From 1162T-S-0a-05 sp050299435 (GTDB lineage: Bacteria; Pseudomonadota; Gammaproteobacteria; Pseudomonadales; Cellvibrionaceae), in contig JBNKVX010000102.1 of assembly GCA_050299435.1 (NCBI GenBank), positions 1 through 10,093 on the forward strand: 10,093 nucleotides of DNA, given 5' to 3'. This document shows, one piece after another, positions 6,790 to 10,093 of the stretch. The notes below the pieces were generated by a model. It saw only the letters and a list, made by a program, of their open reading frames with translations. It was not told where the DNA came from and did not search any database. The number at the start of each line of letters is the position of its first letter. The first letter of the stretch is position 1. The position numbers and the translations under genes were made by a program.

Positions 6790-9700
6790 ATGTACACCAA
6801 AAAGATCAGTTCCACGGATAAAGAATTCCACGATACACCGCCGCAATTCAAAGCTTTAGACCGCAAGCGTTTTTTCTACGTCGAATCTCATTTCAAACAG
6901 CTCATCACACAAAACGTTCGCGGCCATGCCAATATCGTTTACATCATCGTCGCCTACGGGTACTTCAAAGCCACGGGTCAATTTTTTAATTCTGCGATCC
7001 AGGAAGATGTTGACTATGTAGCAGGCCGACTGAAGCTCAGGCAAAGTTTTCGCTGGGAAAGCTACAATACAAGCACCAGAAATCGCCATAGAGAAATGAT
7101 TCTTGATGCGCTGGGTTTTAAGCCATTTAATCAAACCACCATTCAACCACTGTTGCCACTGATAAGAACGGACGCACGCTCTCAGAAAAACCCCGATAAA
7201 TGCTTTATTTCCGTTTGCGAATGGCTCTTTGAACACAAAGTCGAGACACCCGATTATAAAACAATTTGTGACACGATCGAGTCGGTCTATAAAACGCACA
7301 TCGACCAACAGATTGCCATTGTTAAAAATAAGCTCTCGAACGATGGAGCTCAAAAACTCGATGCGTTATTTTCAAAAGGAAAAAATACTTATGATGAAAT
7401 GGAAACGTACAGACTTACGCTGCTGAAGAAACTTAACCAGTCAACCAAGACGTCTAAAATACGCGAGAATGTCGCAATATACGATACGCTCAAGCCACTC
7501 TACGATATTGCACTTCCAATCTTAAGCGAGCTGGATTTTACAAAAGATGGACTTAAACGCTACGCACTATCCGTTCATCGGCGGCAGGTTTTTCAGGTTA
7601 ATCGTTTGAAAGATCATGATCGGCATCTTCACCTTGCCATTTTTATCACTCACCAATTTCAACAGCTGGTCGATATTCTGGTCGAAACGTTTCTGGCCTC
7701 GGTGAAAACAGCAGTGAACAAGGCCGAGAATCTTGCCAAAGAAGAATACTACAAACAACGCCAGGAGCAATCTGGCCATACGCAAGCGTTAGTAAAGGAT
7801 ACGGTTGATTTAGTGTCGTTGGTGGAAAAACTTAAAGAGACGCTGAACAACCCTATTCTGAGTGATTCAGAGAAAGTCGAAAAAGCGATTCGCTTGATAA
7901 GCCCGTCAAAGATATCCACGGAAAACGTAAACGCTCATGTAAAAGATGTCCAGGAGGACTTAGATAAAATCAGCGGACAGGCTCTTGAAATGCTCTTTTT
8001 GGAAGAAGGCGCCACGTCGCTTCAGCTCAAGTGTAGCGATATTCTTCGGCGGCTCAATTTCGATTGCGACGTGAAAAGCAACAAGCTGCTAAAAGCAATA
8101 TCGCAGTACCAAGCGAAAAACGGAAAGGTTGATGATACATTCCCAGTCGGGTTTCTTACGAATTCAGAAACCGGCTACGTTGACACGAAAGACTCCTTCC
8201 GCGCGAAACTGTATCGCATTCTGCTTTATAAGCACACCGCCGCCGCCATTAAAGATGGCACACTGAGCATTGTTAACTCAAATCGTTACCGACAGCTAGA
8301 GCAGTATTTGATTTCGCGGGAATACTTTCAAAAAAACCGAGATCACATACTAAATTTAGCGGACATGGCTGATTTTAAAGATGTTAAAAAATTGGTTGAG
8401 CACTGGGAACTTGAATTGGATGCGCAATACAAGGAGACGAACGAGCACATACTGGAAAATTTAAACGAATATATTGAGACAGACGGTCTTGGCGGATTTA
8501 AGCTAACGTACGAACGAAATACTCGGGCAGAAGTCCTGCTAGAAATGGAAAGTGACGTCGCTCTGTTTCCGGATGATCAATACATTCGAATAGCAGAAGC
8601 GCTAAGCACAGTGAATTCCGCTTCAGGGTTTCTTGACGAGTTTGAACACAACAGTATCCGATACCGTAAGCCCAGACCTGAAGATAAAAATTTCCTGGCG
8701 GGAATAATTGCGCTAGGCGAACACTTGAGCGTGCCAAAATTATCTAAATTGGCGAGAGAGATTGAACTGGCAACTTTGGAATCCACGACCAATGGTTTTT
8801 TTACGCTTGAGAATTTGAGACGAGCAAATGATGCCGTTATTCGTTTCGTCAATCAACTTCCACTGGCCAAAGTATTCATTGGAGACTACGGCTTGCAGAC
8901 GTCGAGCGATGGTCAGAAATGGACGATCGCATATGAATCACTCAATGCAAATAAATCTTTTAAATACGGCGGACGTGACCCCGTTGTATCGGCCTATACG
9001 TTCATAGATATACGAGGGATGTTCCCTTACTCAATGGTGATCAGTGGTGCCGAATTTGAAGCGCACTATATGGTGGATGGGTTATTAAAAAATGATGTAG
9101 TGAAATCAGACCTTCACTCCACTGATTCTCACGGATACACGGAAGCCATATTTGGGCTTACACATTTATTGAAATTTTCTTTTGGGCCACGCATAAAAAA
9201 CCCCGGCAAACGAGTTTTATACTCCTTCAAAACTCCCACTTTCTATAAGAAAAAAAGCTATCCGATCTTTCCAAAAGAGCGGATTAATAAAGATAAAATT
9301 ATTGATAATTGGGAAGACGTTCTTCGTTTGTGTGCATCAATAAAGCTAGGCGAAGTTACGGCGTCTCAAATCTTCAAGCGATTGAACTCATACTCAAAAA
9401 ACAATCCACTTTACGAAGCACTAAAAGCATTTGGAGGTATTCCGAAAACTTTGTTCTTACTCCGGTATGCCGACGATGTGGGTATGCGAAAAGCCATCCA
9501 CCGCCAGTTAAATAAAGGCGAGGCAGGGAATAAGCTGGATCGAGCTCTGGCCATTGGACGGGCAGATTATGTGCAGACAATTAAGGAAGACCAGGAGATC
9601 GCAGAGACCTGCAAACGACTACTTAAAAATGTCATCGTTTGCTGGAATTTTATGTATCTCTCCAAACGTCTGTCAGAAGCCAAAACAGATGTTGAGTATT

Positions 9701-9852
9701 CCCTGCTACTAAAAAAGATTAAGGCGTCGTCTATGCTGGCTTGGGAACATTTTGTCTTTCATGGCGAATTTGATTTTTCACAGAACTCCCTAAAAGACTC
9801 TCAACAGATAGATTTACAAAAAATCCTTGATCCAGACCTGATCAAAGAGTGA
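6790..9852 (+). CDS. tnpA: Tn3-family transposase TnpA, apparently full length
   Basis: The 1020-aa protein has the N-terminal DUF4158 domain of Tn3 transposases. Its block around residues 44-110 includes VDYVAGRL and TSTRNRHREMILDALGF. The C-terminal DDE domain is complete: D707 in GDYGLQTSSDGQ, D779 in STDSHGYTEAIFGL and E911 in LNKGEAGN. The conserved PRIKNPGKR, GGIPKTLFLL and NVIVCWNFMYLSKRL blocks are also present. Length is slightly above the usual 950-1010 aa and no frameshift is seen, so it should be active. It catalyses replicative transposition, giving cointegrates that need a separate recombinase. An in-frame stop at 6778 makes ATG 6790 the first possible start; it has a good AGGAG site. 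It follows the SprT-like gene by 69 bases and ends just before a strong terminator. The sequence is clearly diverged from the Tn3 and Tn21 transposases I know, so the subgroup is not assigned. Confidence 0.93.
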   Translation: MYTKKISSTDKEFHDTPPQFKALDRKRFFYVESHFKQLITQNVRGHANIVYIIVAYGYFKATGQFFNSAIQEDVDYVAGRLKLRQSFRWESYNTSTRNRHREMILDALGFKPFNQTTIQPLLPLIRTDARSQKNPDKCFISVCEWLFEHKVETPDYKTICDTIESVYKTHIDQQIAIVKNKLSNDGAQKLDALFSKGKNTYDEMETYRLTLLKKLNQSTKTSKIRENVAIYDTLKPLYDIALPILSELDFTKDGLKRYALSVHRRQVFQVNRLKDHDRHLHLAIFITHQFQQLVDILVETFLASVKTAVNKAENLAKEEYYKQRQEQSGHTQALVKDTVDLVSLVEKLKETLNNPILSDSEKVEKAIRLISPSKISTENVNAHVKDVQEDLDKISGQALEMLFLEEGATSLQLKCSDILRRLNFDCDVKSNKLLKAISQYQAKNGKVDDTFPVGFLTNSETGYVDTKDSFRAKLYRILLYKHTAAAIKDGTLSIVNSNRYRQLEQYLISREYFQKNRDHILNLADMADFKDVKKLVEHWELELDAQYKETNEHILENLNEYIETDGLGGFKLTYERNTRAEVLLEMESDVALFPDDQYIRIAEALSTVNSASGFLDEFEHNSIRYRKPRPEDKNFLAGIIALGEHLSVPKLSKLAREIELATLESTTNGFFTLENLRRANDAVIRFVNQLPLAKVFIGDYGLQTSSDGQKWTIAYESLNANKSFKYGGRDPVVSAYTFIDIRGMFPYSMVISGAEFEAHYMVDGLLKNDVVKSDLHSTDSHGYTEAIFGLTHLLKFSFGPRIKNPGKRVLYSFKTPTFYKKKSYPIFPKERINKDKIIDNWEDVLRLCASIKLGEVTASQIFKRLNSYSKNNPLYEALKAFGGIPKTLFLLRYADDVGMRKAIHRQLNKGEAGNKLDRALAIGRADYVQTIKEDQEIAETCKRLLKNVIVCWNFMYLSKRLSEAKTDVEYSLLLKKIKASSMLAWEHFVFHGEFDFSQNSLKDSQQIDLQKILDPDLIKE

Positions 9853-9871
9853 TCGATCATCGCCGTTTTAC

Positions 9872-9899
9872 AGGAGAGTGGCGACACTCTCCTCGTTTT
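9872..9899 (+). terminator. Strong intrinsic terminator after tnpA
   Basis: AGGAGAGTG (9872-9880) and CACTCTCCT (9885-9893) form a perfect 9-bp stem closed by a GCGA (GNRA-type) tetraloop, followed by CGTTTT. It lies 20 bases after the tnpA stop and would end the transposase transcript. The opposite strand has no T-run after the stem, so it acts mainly on the + strand. Confidence 0.8.
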
Positions 9900-9940
9900 C
9901 CCAAATATAACACCGCTTTTGAGCATCGTTCCGGGAAAAG

Positions 9941-9976
9941 AAATATCGTTTAACCTATTGTATTTAAACGTTATTT
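9941..9976. repeat. AT-rich 13-bp imperfect dyad, possible recombinase or regulator site
   Basis: AAATATCGTTTAA (9941-9953) and TTAAACGTTATTT (9964-9976) are inverted repeats matching at 12 of 13 positions around a 10-base spacer (CCTATTGTAT). The arrangement resembles a tyrosine-recombinase core or a regulator operator more than a terminator, because it is AT-rich and lacks a T-run. It sits in the 9853-10030 stretch, which otherwise holds only the tnpA terminator and a TGATCGATCA palindrome (9850-9859). Confidence 0.35.
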
Positions 9977-10030
9977 ACGAAAACCTATAGTTGTTTCTCG
10001 AGTTTTGTTTAGGATTTCCCAACACGGTTC

Positions 10031-10093
10031 TTATTGCCTTTTCCTCCGCGCATAGCCCGCGAAATCAATATCCTTAATGCCTAGTAGGCCATA
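10031..10093 (-). CDS. Possible C-terminal tail of a convergent gene (partial)
   Basis: On the minus strand a frame is open from the right edge to TAA at 10031-10033. It encodes about 20 residues ending in DIDFAGYARRKRQ. The other minus frame checked stops within four codons. A basic C-terminus is plausible for a real protein, but 20 open codons can arise by chance and no family can be read from it. If real, it is convergent with tnpA and marks flanking or further element DNA. Confidence 0.2.
   Translation of the reverse strand, partial: YGLLGIKDIDFAGYARRKRQ

Larger units (their letters stand above)
4143..9852 (+). mobile_element. Core of a Tn3-family element with tyrosine recombinase and SprT-like protease (ends not defined)
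   Basis: The span covers the recombinase, SprT-like and tnpA genes, all on one strand. A Tn3-family transposase beside a tyrosine recombinase recalls Tn4430 (TnpI) and Tn4651 (TnpS), in which such enzymes replace the usual serine resolvase. A SprT-like gene between them is not part of those models. I could not find a pair of roughly 38-bp terminal inverted repeats starting with GGGG. The only G-run near the left side is 4028-4033, and the 241 bases after tnpA contain no CCCC. The true ends may lie outside the window, so the tcmP/helicase pair could be inside or outside the element. Confidence 0.55.

Noticed and set aside
6856..7353. 165-codon minus-strand open frame
   Set aside because: It lies wholly opposite the conserved N-terminal domain of TnpA and shows no recognisable motifs; it is a shadow of that gene.
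4143..9852. Gamma-mobile-trio (GmtX/GmtY/GmtZ) identity for the three-gene module
   Set aside because: The third gene is clearly a Tn3 transposase and the second a SprT-like protease, so only the presence of a tyrosine recombinase is shared.
9885..9902. TCTCCTCGTTTTC after tnpA resembles the start of the IS1071 terminal repeat as I remember it
   Set aside because: The leading GGGG is absent, the orientation would be wrong for a right end, and most of it belongs to the terminator stem.
4109..9992. AACTATAGGT at 4109-4118 with its inverted copy at 9983-9992, flanking the three-gene module
   Set aside because: The match does not extend beyond 10 bases, both sites are AT-rich and neither shows a transposon end, so chance is likely.

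Overview
The window looks like an accessory region of a Gammaproteobacterium: moderate to low GC, AT-rich spacers, a Tn3-family transposase, and a recombinase and SprT-like protein of types I associate with Pseudomonas, Shewanella or Vibrio relatives. The species cannot be named from sequence alone. All five large genes are on the + strand. No rRNA, tRNA or CRISPR array was seen.

Left part (1-3944): the C-terminal tail of an unidentified upstream gene (to 155) is followed by two closely spaced genes. The first is a three-Cys-motif partner protein (tcmP, 240-1346) with methyltransferase-like motifs. The second is an 847-aa protein (1401-3944) that joins an XPD/DinG-like superfamily 2 helicase, a helical middle region and a C-terminal PD-(D/E)XK-type nuclease. 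This pair resembles a nucleic-acid-targeting conflict (anti-phage) module, but I do not recognise it as a named system.

Right part (3945-10093): a mobile-DNA module of three co-oriented genes. They are a 415-aa tyrosine recombinase with all catalytic residues (4143-5390), a SprT-like zinc metalloprotease (best start 5872, to 6720) and an apparently intact 1020-aa Tn3-family transposase (6790-9852). The spacer before the recombinase carries four copies of a 6-bp motif. A 481-bp spacer without a convincing gene separates recombinase and protease. The transposase has its own sigma70-like promoter and an 8-bp inverted repeat that would cover its ribosome binding site in read-through RNA. It ends at a strong terminator. 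Beyond this lies an AT-rich 13-bp dyad and a possible gene tail on the minus strand at the right edge.

How it may work together (inference): TnpA would form cointegrates and the tyrosine recombinase would resolve them, as TnpI does in Tn4430 or TnpS in Tn4651. The SprT-like protease may clear protein-DNA adducts. The tcmP/helicase pair would be either transposon cargo or a neighbouring defence-island gene pair. Terminal inverted repeats that would settle this were not found in the window.
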